From contig NZ_CP114767.1 of the NCBI RefSeq assembly GCF_027359925.1, positions 1,674,001-1,738,000 of the forward strand: a DNA stretch of 64,000 nt, read 5' to 3'. Shown in pieces: positions 51,031 through 61,798 of this stretch (the first letter of the stretch is position 1; each line of letters begins with the position of its first letter). Both the position numbers and the translations under genes were made by a program. The notes beneath the pieces are model-generated. The model was given only the letters and a program-made list of their open reading frames with translations, searched no databases and was not told the origin of the DNA. This DNA comes from Hymenobacter canadensis (GTDB taxonomy: Bacteria > Bacteroidota > Bacteroidia > Cytophagales > Hymenobacteraceae).

Positions 51031-52119
51031 ATGAAAAGAAGTTTTTTGCTGGCGCTCATGAGCGTGGGCGTAGCGGTGGGCAGCACGAGCTGCGCCGAGA
51101 AACACGAGGAAAAAGAGGAGCAGGTGAAATTCCTGGTCACCAGCCCGCTCCAGAAAGACACGACCATCACCAAGGAGTACGTGTCGCAGATTCACGCCTA
51201 CCAGCACATTGAGGTGCGGGCGCTGGAGAAGGGCTACCTCCAGAAGATTTACGTGGATGAGGGCCAGGCCGTGCGCGAAGGGCAGCTGATGTTCCAGATC
51301 ATGCCGATGGTGTACAAGGCCGAGCTGCAGAAGTCGAAGGCCGAGGCCAACTACGTGGGCATCGAGTACCAGAATACCAAGCTGCTGGCCGACAAGAACG
51401 TGGTGTCGAAAAACGAGCTGGCCCTGGCCCAGGCCAAGCTGGACAAGGCCAACGCCGAAGTCGGGCTGGCCAAAACCCACCTCGATTTCACCACCATCAA
51501 GGCCCCGTTCAGCGGCATGATGGACCACTTCCAGGCCCGGCTGGGCAGCCTCGTAGATGAGGGCGACCTGCTAACCACTCTCTCCGACAACAGCAAGATG
51601 TGGGTGTACTTCAACGTGCCCGAGGCCGAGTACCTGGCCTACAAAGCCCACACCCGCACCGAAGCCGAGACGAAGGTGAAGCTGATGATGGCCAACAACG
51701 AGGTGTTCAAGTACCCCGGCGTGGTGCAGACCATTGAGGCCGACTTCAACAACGAAACCGGCAACATTGCCTTCCGGGCCACTTTCCCCAACCCCGACGG
51801 CCTGCTGCGCAACGGCGAAACCGGCTCGGTGCTGATGACCGTGCCGCTCAAAAACGCCGTCATCATCCCGCAGAAAGCCACCTTCGAGGTGCTCGAAAAG
51901 AAGTTCGTGTACGTGGTGGATGCCCAGAACAAAGTGCACCAGACCGAGGTAACCGTGGCCTCTGAAATGCCCGACCTCTACATCATCTCGGCCGGCCTGA
52001 AAGCCACCGACAAAATCATGCTCGAAGGCATCCGAAAGGTGAAGGAAGGCGACAAGATCCGCTTCACTTACGAGCAGCCGAAAACGGTGATTTCGCACCT
52101 GAAAGTGTATTCGGAGTAA
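51031..52119 (+). CDS. RND efflux periplasmic adaptor lipoprotein
   Basis: Membrane-fusion protein of a tripartite RND pump, 362 residues. Lipobox GSTSC (Cys21); biotinyl-lipoyl domain halves around KGYLQKIYVDEGQAVREGQLMF, an alpha-helical hairpin (about 92-150), then beta-barrel and membrane-proximal domains. Similar to AcrA/MexA. Bridges the inner-membrane pump and outer-membrane channel encoded downstream. A composite repeat (52140-52328) separates it from the pump gene. No local regulator gene. ATG 51031 begins the signal peptide. Confidence 0.94.
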   Translation: MKRSFLLALMSVGVAVGSTSCAEKHEEKEEQVKFLVTSPLQKDTTITKEYVSQIHAYQHIEVRALEKGYLQKIYVDEGQAVREGQLMFQIMPMVYKAELQKSKAEANYVGIEYQNTKLLADKNVVSKNELALAQAKLDKANAEVGLAKTHLDFTTIKAPFSGMMDHFQARLGSLVDEGDLLTTLSDNSKMWVYFNVPEAEYLAYKAHTRTEAETKVKLMMANNEVFKYPGVVQTIEADFNNETGNIAFRATFPNPDGLLRNGETGSVLMTVPLKNAVIIPQKATFEVLEKKFVYVVDAQNKVHQTEVTVASEMPDLYIISAGLKATDKIMLEGIRKVKEGDKIRFTYEQPKTVISHLKVYSE

Positions 52120-52139
52120 GGCGGGCATTTCCCGGAAAA

Positions 52140-52328
52140 AGAACGTCATGCTGAGCATGTGGCGCATAAAGCCAGTGTGCGCAGCCGCAGTCGAAGCATT
52201 TCCACCGCCAAACTAACTCCTTCTTATCGTACGATTTCCGCTCCATAGCCCAGGGTTTAAACCCTGGGCTGGTGAACCGTGCAACGAAGCGGTAGAGATG
52301 CTTCGACAAGCTCAGCATGACGGCCTTC
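52140..52328. repeat. Composite repeat inside the RND operon
   Basis: Outer arms are of the GTCATGCTGAGC type (from 52140; complement ending about 52322). Nested inside is the perfect 24-bp palindrome AGCCCAGGGTTT... at 52247-52270, the same core as in the 2877-3016 element. Confidence 0.85.
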
Positions 52329-52352
52329 TAACAGCAACGAACAGTAACTATC

Positions 52353-55300
52353 ATGTTCAGTAAATTCATTCGCCGACCCGTGTTTGCCATCGTCATATCG
52401 GTGGTCATCATGTTCCTGGGTGTTCTGGCAATCAAGACGTTGCCGACGTCCCAATTCCCCGAGATTTCGCCGCCGATGGTGATGGTGAGCACGGCCTACC
52501 CCGGCGCCAGCGCCAAGGTGCTCACCGAATCGGTACTGATTCCGCTGGAGCAGGCCATCAACGGCGTGCCCGGCATGAAGTACATGACCTCCGACGCCGT
52601 ATCGGCCGGGGAGGCCAACATCCAGATTGTGTTCAACCTGGGCACTGACCCCGAGCAGGCCGTGGTGAACGTGAACACCCGCATTGCGCAGGTGCTCAAC
52701 CGCCTACCGGTGCTGGTGCAGCGCGAAGGTGTGGTGGTAAACCGTGTGGTGCCCAACATGCTCATGTACGTCAACCTCTACAGCAAAGACAAGAATACCG
52801 ACATGCGGTACCTCTTCAACTTTGCCGGGGTGAACATGCTGCCCGAAATCCAGCGCATTGATGGCGTGGGCCGGGCCAGCATTCTGGGCTCCCGCCAGTA
52901 CGCCATGCGCGTGTGGCTGAAGCCGGACCGCATGCGGGCCTACAACCTGTCGGTGGACGACGTGATGGAGGCCCTCAACGACCAGAGCGTGATTGGCTCG
53001 CCGGGCCGCATTGGCCGCTCCGACGGCAAGGAGGCCTCGGCGCTGGAGTACGTGCTGACCTACAAGGGCCGCTTCAACGACGTGGAGGAGTACAAGAACG
53101 TCATCATCAAGGCCAACGCCAACGGCGAAACGCTGCGCCTCAAGGACGTGGCCAACGTGGAGCTGGGCTCGGAATTCTACGACATCTACTCCAACCTCGA
53201 CGGCTACCCCTCGGCGGCCATCATGCTCAAGCAGACCTATGGTTCCAACGCCATCGACGTGATTAAAAGCGTGAAAACCAAGCTGGAGGAGCTCAAGAAA
53301 ACCATGCCCCCCGGCATGGACTACAAGATCAGCTACGACGTGTCGAACTTCCTCGACGCCTCCACCGAAAACGTGATTCACACCCTGCGCGACGCCTTTA
53401 TTCTGGTGGCCCTGGTGGTGTTCCTGTTCCTGGGCGACTGGCGCAGCACGCTGATTCCGATTATTGCCGTGCCGGTGTCGCTGGTGGGCGCGTTCATGGC
53501 CATGCAGGCCTTTGGGCTCACCATCAACATGATTACCCTGTTTGCGCTGGTGCTGGCCATCGGGATTGTGGTGGACGACGCCATTGTGGTGGTGGAAGCC
53601 GTGCACGCCAAGATGGAGGAGAAGCACCTCTCGCCCTACGGCGCGGTGCGCGAGGTAATCGGCGAAATCAGCGGGGCTATTATTGCCATTACCATCCTGA
53701 TGACGGCCGTGTTCGTACCGGTGGCCTTCATGAGCGGGCCGGTGGGCATTTTCTACCGCCAGTTCTCGATTACGATGGCCGCCAGCATCGTCATTTCGGG
53801 CGTGGTGGCCCTGACGCTGACGCCGGTGCTCTGCGCCATGATTCTGAAGAACAACCACGGCCAGCCCCGCAAGAAAACGCCCATCAATCGGTTTATCGAT
53901 TGGTTTAACCGCGGCTTCGAGCGCCTGACCGGCCATTACACCAACCTGCTGGAAAAGGTGGTGGACCGCCGCTTGCTCACCTTCCTGATTCTGATTGCGT
54001 TCGGGGCGGGCATCTTCGGCATCTCCACTACCCTGCCCTCGGGCTTTATTCCGGCCGAAGACCAGGGCATGATTTACGCCGTGCTCCAGACGCCGCCCGG
54101 CTCCACCCTGGAGCGCACCAACGACCTCTCGCAGCGCCTGCAGCAGCTGGCCGAAAAAGTACCCGGCATCGAAAGCATTTCCACGCTGGCCGGCTACGAG
54201 ATTCTGACCGAAGGCCGCGGCTCCAACGCCGGTACCTGCATCATCAGCCTCAAGCCCTGGAACGAGCGCAAGGAATCGGTGCACGACGTGATTATGGCCC
54301 TCGAGGAGAAAGCCAAGGAAATTCCCGGCGCGACCATCGAGTTCTTCGAGCCGCCAGCCGTACCGGGCTACGGCGCGGCGGGCGGCTTCCAGCTGCAGCT
54401 GCTCGATAAAACCGCCACCGGCGACTACAAGGCCTTGGAAAAAGTGAACGAGGAGTTCATGACCGAGCTCAAGAAGCGCAAGGAGCTGGCCGGCTTGTTC
54501 ACCTTTTTCTCGGCCAACTACCCGCAGTACGAGCTGCAGATTGACAACCAGCTGGCCATGCAGAAGGGCGTGAGCATCGGCAACGCCATGAATACGCTCA
54601 GCATTATGGTGGGCTCGACCTACGAGCTGGGCTTCATTAAGTACCAGCGCTTCTTCAAGGTATTCGTGCAGGCCTCGCCGGAGTACCGCCGCCTGCCCAA
54701 GGACATCCTGGACATGTGGGTGAAGAACGACAAGGGCGAAATGGTGCCAATGTCGGCCTTCATGAAGATTGTGAAGGGCCAGGGCGCCAACGAAATCAAC
54801 CGCTACAACATGTACCCCACGGCCTCCATCCGCGGCGACGCGGCCCAGGGCTACAGCTCGGGCGAGGCCATCAAGGCGGTGCAGGAAGTGGCCGCCAAAA
54901 CTCTGCCCCGCGGCTACGACATCGACTGGGGCGGGCTGTCGAAGGACGAAGTGGGCCGCGGCAACGAGGCCATCTACATCTTCCTGATCGTGCTGCTGTT
55001 CGTGTACCTGGTGCTGGCCGCGCAGTACGAGAGCTTCCTGCTGCCGCTGTCCGTGATTCTGAGCTTACCGGCCGGTATTTTCGGCTCCTTCCTGCTCATC
55101 AAAACCATGGGCCTGGCCAACAACATCTACGCCCAGGTGGGCCTCGTGATGCTGGTGGGCCTGCTGGGCAAAAACGCCGTGCTGATTGTGGAGTTTGCGG
55201 TGCAGAAGCACGAGGAAGGCATGACGGTGCGCGAAGCGGCCATTGAAGGCGCCAAAGTGCGTTTCCGGCCGATTCTGATGACCTCTTTCGCCTTCATTGC

Positions 55301-55550
55301 CGGCCTGATTCCGCTGGTTATTGCCCACGGCGCGGGCGCCATCGGCAACCGTACCATTGGTACGGCGGCGCTGGGCGGCATGCTGTTCGGCACCGTGTTC
55401 GGGGTGATTCTCGTGCCCGGCCTGTACTACATTTTTGGTACGCTGTCCGCCGGCCGCAAGCTGATTCAGGATGAGAATGAAAACCCGCTGTCGGAGTTTG
55501 AGCCGCACATTTTAGTTGATGAAGAAATTCCGAGCCACAGTCATGCTTAA
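52353..55550 (+). CDS. RND efflux pump, HAE1 family permease
   Basis: Inner-membrane proton-driven drug exporter of 1065 residues, AcrB-like. Twelve helices in two halves, each with a large periplasmic loop. Helix 4 carries the relay aspartates in IGIVVDDAIVVVEAVH; motif GVPGMKYMTSDA and later FIPAEDQGMIYAVLQTPPGSTL and VGLLGKNAVLIVEFA are typical. The stop overlaps the next gene by 8 nt. Substrates unknown. ATG at 52353; a repeat precedes the gene, so its expression may be partly separate from the adaptor. Confidence 0.97.
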   Translation: MFSKFIRRPVFAIVISVVIMFLGVLAIKTLPTSQFPEISPPMVMVSTAYPGASAKVLTESVLIPLEQAINGVPGMKYMTSDAVSAGEANIQIVFNLGTDPEQAVVNVNTRIAQVLNRLPVLVQREGVVVNRVVPNMLMYVNLYSKDKNTDMRYLFNFAGVNMLPEIQRIDGVGRASILGSRQYAMRVWLKPDRMRAYNLSVDDVMEALNDQSVIGSPGRIGRSDGKEASALEYVLTYKGRFNDVEEYKNVIIKANANGETLRLKDVANVELGSEFYDIYSNLDGYPSAAIMLKQTYGSNAIDVIKSVKTKLEELKKTMPPGMDYKISYDVSNFLDASTENVIHTLRDAFILVALVVFLFLGDWRSTLIPIIAVPVSLVGAFMAMQAFGLTINMITLFALVLAIGIVVDDAIVVVEAVHAKMEEKHLSPYGAVREVIGEISGAIIAITILMTAVFVPVAFMSGPVGIFYRQFSITMAASIVISGVVALTLTPVLCAMILKNNHGQPRKKTPINRFIDWFNRGFERLTGHYTNLLEKVVDRRLLTFLILIAFGAGIFGISTTLPSGFIPAEDQGMIYAVLQTPPGSTLERTNDLSQRLQQLAEKVPGIESISTLAGYEILTEGRGSNAGTCIISLKPWNERKESVHDVIMALEEKAKEIPGATIEFFEPPAVPGYGAAGGFQLQLLDKTATGDYKALEKVNEEFMTELKKRKELAGLFTFFSANYPQYELQIDNQLAMQKGVSIGNAMNTLSIMVGSTYELGFIKYQRFFKVFVQASPEYRRLPKDILDMWVKNDKGEMVPMSAFMKIVKGQGANEINRYNMYPTASIRGDAAQGYSSGEAIKAVQEVAAKTLPRGYDIDWGGLSKDEVGRGNEAIYIFLIVLLFVYLVLAAQYESFLLPLSVILSLPAGIFGSFLLIKTMGLANNIYAQVGLVMLVGLLGKNAVLIVEFAVQKHEEGMTVREAAIEGAKVRFRPILMTSFAFIAGLIPLVIAHGAGAIGNRTIGTAALGGMLFGTVFGVILVPGLYYIFGTLSAGRKLIQDENENPLSEFEPHILVDEEIPSHSHA

Positions 55551-56985
55551 GAAACGCATCTATCAAGGCCTGGGCGCAGCCCTGCTGACCCTGGCGGTGG
55601 GCGCGTGCAAAACGCCCGAGCTGGCCACCAAGGCCGCCGGCCGGCCGGTACCCACCAGTTACGCCACCACCCCCACCGCCGACAGCATCAACACGGCCCG
55701 CAACCAGTGGCGGCAATTCTTCACCGACCCCAACCTCATCGGCCTCATCGATACGGCCCTGCAGCGCAACCAGGAGCTGAACATTTCGCTGCAGGAAATC
55801 CAGATTGCCCGCAACGAGGTCCAGATCCGCAAGGGCGAGTACCTGCCCTTCGTGGGTTTGGGCGCCAAGGCCGAAACGGCGCGGGCCAGTAGCAACACGC
55901 TGCAGGGGGCTACCGAGGAAGCCATCAACATCCGGCCCGAGCACCGCAACCCCAATCCGCTGCCTAACTACCAGATCGGGGCGTTTGCCAGCTGGGAAGT
56001 GGACATCTGGCACAAGCTGCGCAACGCCCGCAAGTCGGCCGCGCTGCGCTACCTGGCCACGGTGGAAGGCCGCAACTTCACGGTCACGAACCTGATCGGC
56101 GAAATTGCTACCTCCTACTACGAGCTGCTGGCCCTGGACAACCAGCTGGCTATCGTGCGCCAGAACATCGGGCTGCAGACCAACGCCCTGGAGCTGGTGA
56201 AGCTGCAGAAGGAGTCGGCCCGCACCACCGAGCTGGCCGTGCAGCGCTTCGAGGCCCAGCTGCACAACACCCGCAGCCTGCAGTACGGTATTCAGCAGCG
56301 CATCACCGAAACCGAGAACCGCCTCAACTTTCTGGCCGGCCGCTACCCGCAGCCCATTGCCCGCAACTCGGCGGCGTTCAATGAGCTGCTGCCCGCCCCG
56401 GTGCAGGCCGGCGTGCCGGCCCAGCTGCTGCAAAACCGCCCCGATATCCGGCAGGCCGAGCAGCAGCTGGCCGCCGCCAAGCTGGACATTCAGATTGCGC
56501 GCGCCAACTTCTACCCGGCGCTGCGCATCACCGGCGGGGCCGGTTTCGGAGCCTTCAAGTCCGGTCTGCTGTTCACCACGCCCGAGAGTATGCTGTACTC
56601 GTTGGCCGGTGATTTGGTGGCCCCGCTGGTGAACCGCAACGGCATCAAAGCCGTGTACGGCAACGCCAACGCGGTGCAGATTCAGGCCGCCTACCACTAC
56701 GAGCGCACCATCCTGAACGCCTACGTGGAAGTGGCCAACCAGCTGTCCAGCATCAATAACCTGCAGCTGAGCTACAACGAAAAGGCTAAGGCCGTGCAGG
56801 CCCTCGACCAGTCGAGCAGCATTTCCAACAGCCTGTTCCGCTCCGCCCGCGCCGACTACACCGAAGTCCTCTTCACCCAGCGCGACGCCCTGGAATCCAA
56901 GTTCGACCTGATCGAAACCAAGATGCAGCAGCTCAACGCCTCCGTAAACGTGTATCGCGCCCTGGGCGGCGGCTGGAAACAGTAA
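55543..56985 (+). CDS. RND efflux outer-membrane lipoprotein (NodT/OprM type)
   Basis: TolC-like outer-membrane factor, 480 residues, lipobox VGAC (Cys22). Two repeats of the outer-membrane efflux protein domain, each with long helices and short beta segments (PNYQIGAFASWEVDIWHKLRNARKS; LLQNRPDIRQAEQQLAAAKLDIQIARANFYPAL). Start ATG 55543 overlaps the pump stop (ATGCTTAA); an alternative start at 55519 would add eight residues before the signal peptide. Completes the tripartite pump. Followed by a hairpin repeat. Confidence 0.94.
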   Translation: MLKKRIYQGLGAALLTLAVGACKTPELATKAAGRPVPTSYATTPTADSINTARNQWRQFFTDPNLIGLIDTALQRNQELNISLQEIQIARNEVQIRKGEYLPFVGLGAKAETARASSNTLQGATEEAINIRPEHRNPNPLPNYQIGAFASWEVDIWHKLRNARKSAALRYLATVEGRNFTVTNLIGEIATSYYELLALDNQLAIVRQNIGLQTNALELVKLQKESARTTELAVQRFEAQLHNTRSLQYGIQQRITETENRLNFLAGRYPQPIARNSAAFNELLPAPVQAGVPAQLLQNRPDIRQAEQQLAAAKLDIQIARANFYPALRITGGAGFGAFKSGLLFTTPESMLYSLAGDLVAPLVNRNGIKAVYGNANAVQIQAAYHYERTILNAYVEVANQLSSINNLQLSYNEKAKAVQALDQSSSISNSLFRSARADYTEVLFTQRDALESKFDLIETKMQQLNASVNVYRALGGGWKQ

Positions 56986-57012
56986 GCCGGGAGGTCAAGT
57001 AGCCTATAAAAC

Positions 57013-57112
57013 AGAACGTCATGCTGAGCTTGCCGAAGCATCTCTACCGCAGTACTAATCAAAAAAGTTAGCCAGCGGTAGAAATGCTTCGACAAGCTCA
57101 ACATGACGTTCT
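57013..57112. repeat. Hairpin repeat (GTCATGCTGAGC type)
   Basis: Inverted repeat 57013-57112 with about 38-bp arms and a few mismatches, between convergent genes. Confidence 0.9.
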
Positions 57113-57146
57113 AGGTTAAAGCAGGCGGGAACCGCGCGGCTCCTTT

Positions 57147-57491
57147 CTACCCGCCGGCCTTCTTGGCCTTATAGCCTTTCTCCAGCAGCACGGCCATCAC
57201 CTTGTCGCGGAAGTCGCCCTGGATGATGATTTCGCCGTCTTTGGCGTTGCCGCCCACGGCGCATTTGGTTTTCAGCAGCTTGCCCAGCGTCTGCAGGTCG
57301 GCATCCTGCCCCACGAAGCCGGTGATGAGCGTGACCTGCTTGCCGCCGCGCGCTTTTTTATCGAGCTGCACGCGCAGATTCTGCTGCTGCGGGGGCAGCG
57401 TGGCGGCGGCGGGCTCGGTGTTGTCCTGGTATTCGAAATCGGGGTTGGTGGAGTACACCACGCCTTCCCGGCGGTTCTTGTCGGCTTTCAT
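57147..57491 (-). CDS. SUI1/eIF1-like translation factor
   Basis: A 114-residue protein with a SUI1 domain in its C-terminal 75 residues: NLRVQLDKKARGGKQVTLITGF, then KLLKTKCAVGGNAKDGEIIIQGDFRDKV. Bacterial YciH-type homologue of eukaryotic eIF1, thought to affect initiation-codon fidelity. The N-terminal 35 residues are likely disordered. ATG 57491 begins MKADKNRREGVV; upstream frame is not conserved. The gene stands alone. Confidence 0.93.
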   Translation of the reverse strand: MKADKNRREGVVYSTNPDFEYQDNTEPAAATLPPQQQNLRVQLDKKARGGKQVTLITGFVGQDADLQTLGKLLKTKCAVGGNAKDGEIIIQGDFRDKVMAVLLEKGYKAKKAGG

Positions 57492-57725
57492 GGCCGAAAT
57501 GTAGCAGAATGTGCCCGCACCATCACCCGCCAGCCTGTGGCCGACATGGGGGAGCTGGTTTTGGTAGCGCGAAACCAATCATAGTAAAAACCATTTATAG
57601 TTGCATCTTTATGTAGTGCATTTCTTCTGTGGGCTTTCGTACCTGCCTGCTGGCCATCGGCCGCTCCCCGGCTGGTATGTAGCTAAAAACAAGAGAGCAA
57701 CGTTGTCGATTTAGCACTCCTGCCC

Positions 57726-59150
57726 ATGGCGGCGACTCTACTTGGTTTAGTGAACATTGCTATTCAGTCTGACGCCGTGAATGCCAGCCTTATCGTTACC
57801 GTATTGATGGCTCTGCTGGCTGTGCGGGCGTTGCGGCGCTTCCTCGACCTGCCCACGCGCGTACCGCACCTGAACCGCCTGCTGGGCTGGATCTGGGTGC
57901 CGGGAGTGGCATTTTTTGCGCTGAGCTACCTGGTGGGCTGGAAGGCCAACCTGGGCGATGAGCTGTATTTCCTCTTCGCGTATGCGGTGGTGGTAGCCGT
58001 GCTGATTCGGGTCCGCGACTACCGTCCCGCTCGCACCCTGCTATTGGCCCTGGCGCCGTTGGTGCTGCAAGCAATTGCCGAGCTGCTGACCTTGCTCAAC
58101 GGGGGCCTGTTCAAAACTTACAACAATGTGCTGGAATCGGCGCAGGGCTTCGCGCTTATCTGGTTTATCACCTTCGTTGTGATTGCCAAAAACCAGAAAA
58201 AGCGCCTGGAAGCCGAGCGGCTGCAGCACGAGGAAGAGGAGAAAGTCCGCCGCCAGATGGAAGCCCAGAACGCCGAGCTGGAGCGGCTGGTAGCCGAGCG
58301 CACCGCCACGCTGCAGCAGCAGACCGAGGAGCTGCAGCAGGCCCTCACCGAGCTCAAAAACGCCCAGGCCCAGCTGATTCAGAGCGAGAAAATGGCCTCG
58401 CTGGGCGAGCTGACGGCCGGCATTGCCCACGAAATTCAGAACCCGCTCAACTTCGTCACCAACTTCGCCGACGTCAGTGCCGAGCTGGTGCAGGAGCTGG
58501 AGGCCGAGCAGCGCAGCCCCACCCGCAACTCCGCGCTGGAGCCGCTACTGCTGCAGGATCTGCGCCAGAATCTGGAGAAAATCAACCACCACGGCCACCG
58601 GGCCGCCAGCATCGTGCGGGGCATGCTGGAGCACTCCCGCGCCCAAAGCACCGAGCGCCAGCCCGTCGACCTCAACACCCTGGCCGATGAATATCTGCGC
58701 CTGGCCTACCACGGCCTGCGCGCCAAAGACAGCACCTTCAACGCCTCGCTACTGACCGAGCTGGCCCCCGCCATCGGGCAGGTAGAGGCCGTGGGGCAGG
58801 ATCTGGGCCGGGTGCTGCTCAACCTGTTCACCAACGCCTTCTATGCCGTGCAGAAGCGGCAGCAGCGCCAGCCCGTGGGCTTCGAGCCTACCGTGCGCGT
58901 GTGCACCCGGCGCCTGCCCACCGGCGCCGTGCAAATCTGCGTGCACGACAACGGCGACGGAATTCCGGAAGCGGTGCGCCAGAAGGTGTTCCAGCCGTTT
59001 TTCACCACCAAGCCCACCGGCGAAGGCACCGGCCTGGGCCTCTCGCTCAGCTACGACATCATCACCAACGGCCACAACGGCACCCTCACCTTTGAAACCG
59101 AGCAAGGCCAGGGCACCGAGTTTGTGGTGACGCTGCCAGGCCCCGCCTGA
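57726..59150 (+). CDS. Sensor histidine kinase
   Basis: Membrane-bound two-component kinase of 474 residues. About five hydrophobic segments in the N-terminal 155 residues form an unrecognised membrane sensor, followed by a long coiled coil (about 157-222) and the HisKA region with the phospho-acceptor H235 ([13 protein letters not shown]). HATPase domain: N box [13 protein letters not shown]1 DNGDGIPE, F box [14 protein letters not shown]2 [12 protein letters not shown]. No response regulator is adjacent, so it is an orphan. ATG 57726. Convergent with the lipid kinase gene (5 nt between stops). Confidence 0.93.
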   Translation: MAATLLGLVNIAIQSDAVNASLIVTVLMALLAVRALRRFLDLPTRVPHLNRLLGWIWVPGVAFFALSYLVGWKANLGDELYFLFAYAVVVAVLIRVRDYRPARTLLLALAPLVLQAIAELLTLLNGGLFKTYNNVLESAQGFALIWFITFVVIAKNQKKRLEAERLQHEEEEKVRRQMEAQNAELERLVAERTATLQQQTEELQQALTELKNAQAQLIQSEKMASLGELTAGIAHEIQNPLNFVTNFADVSAELVQELEAEQRSPTRNSALEPLLLQDLRQNLEKINHHGHRAASIVRGMLEHSRAQSTERQPVDLNTLADEYLRLAYHGLRAKDSTFNASLLTELAPAIGQVEAVGQDLGRVLLNLFTNAFYAVQKRQQRQPVGFEPTVRVCTRRLPTGAVQICVHDNGDGIPEAVRQKVFQPFFTTKPTGEGTGLGLSLSYDIITNGHNGTLTFETEQGQGTEFVVTLPGPA

Positions 59151-59154
59151 GGCG

Positions 59155-60024
59155 CTACACGGCTACTTCCAGCGCCAGCGGATGCAGCACCACCTCAAAG
59201 TCGGTGGCGTCCTCCACGTAGTCGCCATCCACGTGGAAGCCCAGCGGCGCGGCCGACCGCACCCGCACCTGCTGCGTGGTATGGTACACCGCCCCGCCCG
59301 AGGTAGCCAGCGTGCCCAGCGCCAAACCCAGCCCCACACGCACCGCCCGCGGCAACGACAGCCCGTCGATCAAACACACGTCCAGTAAGCCGTCCTGAAT
59401 GTTGGCGCGGGGCGCGATGTAGGCGTTGTTGCCGTACTGGGCCGCGTTGGCGAAGGCCAGCACGTAGCAGTGGGTGTCGAATAGCTTCTGGCCCTGCAGC
59501 GTCACCTGCACCGGCACGGGGCGGTAGCGCCGGTACTCGCGCAGGGCCACTTTCACGTAGGTGCTCAGGCCCCGGGTGCCGGCCCGCGCAAACATCTTGC
59601 TCACGTGCGCATCAAACCCCAGCCCGGCCGTGCAGAAAAAGGGTCGGCCGTTGATTTCGCCGGCATCGATGCGCTGGAAGGTGGGCTGGCAGGCGCGGCG
59701 CACGGCCCCCGGCAAGTCCAGCGGAATGTGCAGGTGGCGCGCCAGCCCGTTGCCGGAGCCGCGCGGCACAATGCCCAGCGCCGCCGAAGTGCCCAGCAGG
59801 CCGCGGGCCACTTCGTTCACGGTGCCGTCGCCGCCCACGGCCACCACCACCCGGCACCCCGCCGCGGCCGCCTGCCGGGCCAGCTGCTCGGCGTGGCCAG
59901 CATAGGCCGTGGGCTGAATCTCGAACTCAGCTCCCGCGGCCGTGGCATAGCGCGTGAGCAGGGCCGGCACATCCTGGGTGCGGTTAGTGCCGGAAGTCGG
60001 GTTCAGGATAAAACAAATGCGCAC
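59155..60024 (-). CDS. YegS/BmrU-like diacylglycerol kinase family protein
   Basis: Lipid kinase family protein, 289 residues. Nucleotide-binding GGDGTVNEVARG (64-75) and GSGNGLARHLHIP; C-terminal beta domain with DGLLDVCLIDG and HVDGDYVED. Members phosphorylate diacylglycerol or related lipids, or phosphatidylglycerol (YegS); substrate here unknown. ATG 60024. Convergent with the histidine kinase gene at 5-nt distance. Confidence 0.92.
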   Translation of the reverse strand: MRICFILNPTSGTNRTQDVPALLTRYATAAGAEFEIQPTAYAGHAEQLARQAAAAGCRVVVAVGGDGTVNEVARGLLGTSAALGIVPRGSGNGLARHLHIPLDLPGAVRRACQPTFQRIDAGEINGRPFFCTAGLGFDAHVSKMFARAGTRGLSTYVKVALREYRRYRPVPVQVTLQGQKLFDTHCYVLAFANAAQYGNNAYIAPRANIQDGLLDVCLIDGLSLPRAVRVGLGLALGTLATSGGAVYHTTQQVRVRSAAPLGFHVDGDYVEDATDFEVVLHPLALEVAV

Positions 60025-60174
60025 AAACGGAAGGAAATAGTGAACCAGGGAAGCAAATATACGGTCATCCGGAGCTTGCGCCGGACCATTTTACGCCGTG
60101 AGCCTCGTTTTACGAGTCGGTCCAATTATCTGACGTCCTGAGCACATCGAAGAGTGATGAACAGCACAAAAAAC

Positions 60175-60206
60175 AGCCGCCTGCCCGGTTTCCCGGACAG
60201 GCGGCT
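60175..60206 (-). terminator. Terminator of gap
   Basis: 14-bp stem with one mismatch (AGCCGCCTG core) and a 4-nt loop; on the minus strand followed by GTTTTTTG. Lies 29 nt from the GAPDH stop. Confidence 0.88.
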
Positions 60207-60235
60207 GCCTTCTTACTCAGCAGGAACCCGAAGGT

Positions 60236-61375
<1,140 letters not shown>

Positions 61376-61433
61376 TTACCTCTGACAATCAAGTTGTTTT
61401 CCCTGTTGAGACAAAAATTTTATTAGGCTGGTC

Positions 61434-61463
61434 TTGTCTGCTGCCAGACGGTTCCTATCTTTG
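61434..61463 (+). promoter_or_regulatory. Promoter of tRNA-Glu (TTG-N19-TATCTTTG)
   Basis: TTG at 61434-61436, 19-nt spacer, TATCTTTG at 61456-61463: full match to the Bacteroidota housekeeping promoter, about 32 nt before the tRNA 5' end. Confidence 0.85.
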
Positions 61464-61494
61464 CACCACCAAAACGGAAAACGCCGTTTGAAAT

Positions 61495-61566
61495 GGTCCG
61501 TTCGTCTAGGGGTTAGGACAGTAGATTTTCATTCTACCAACAGGGGTTCGATTCCCCTACGGACTA
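61495..61566 (+). tRNA. tRNA-Glu (anticodon TTC)
   Basis: 72-nt cloverleaf read by eye: acceptor GGTCCGT/ACGGACT (first pair G-U), anticodon stem GTAGA/TCTAC with loop TTTTCAT giving TTC, T arm AGGGG TTCGATT CCCCT, discriminator A. CCA is not encoded. Own promoter and terminator. Confidence 0.96.
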
Positions 61567-61568
61567 CA

Positions 61569-61612
61569 AAAACACCCGCTCTGACTCACGTCGGAGCGGG
61601 TGTTTTGCTTTT
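61569..61612 (+). terminator. Terminator after tRNA-Glu
   Basis: 13-bp perfect stem AAAACACCCGCTC / GAGCGGGTGTTTT with a 12-nt loop, then GCTTTTTC. Confidence 0.9.
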
Positions 61613-61798
61613 TCGGGCTGGATGGCGGGCAGCCTTTCGCGGAAAGTGGCCCGCATGTTATAGCAGTTTGGCAAACCGTGTAGGCTCCGGTCCGAATGCG
61701 CGGTAATGCCCGGCGCGGTAAGAAAACTGCGCAGAAATACTAATGGCTAAGCGCCGGTTTCTGCCGTAAGCTAAGGGGTTCACCATTCCACACGGCCC

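Noticed and set aside
60060..60140. Possible degenerate repeat after the lipid kinase gene start
   Set aside because: GTCATCCGGAGC resembles the GTCAT-type repeats but arms do not pair well enough.
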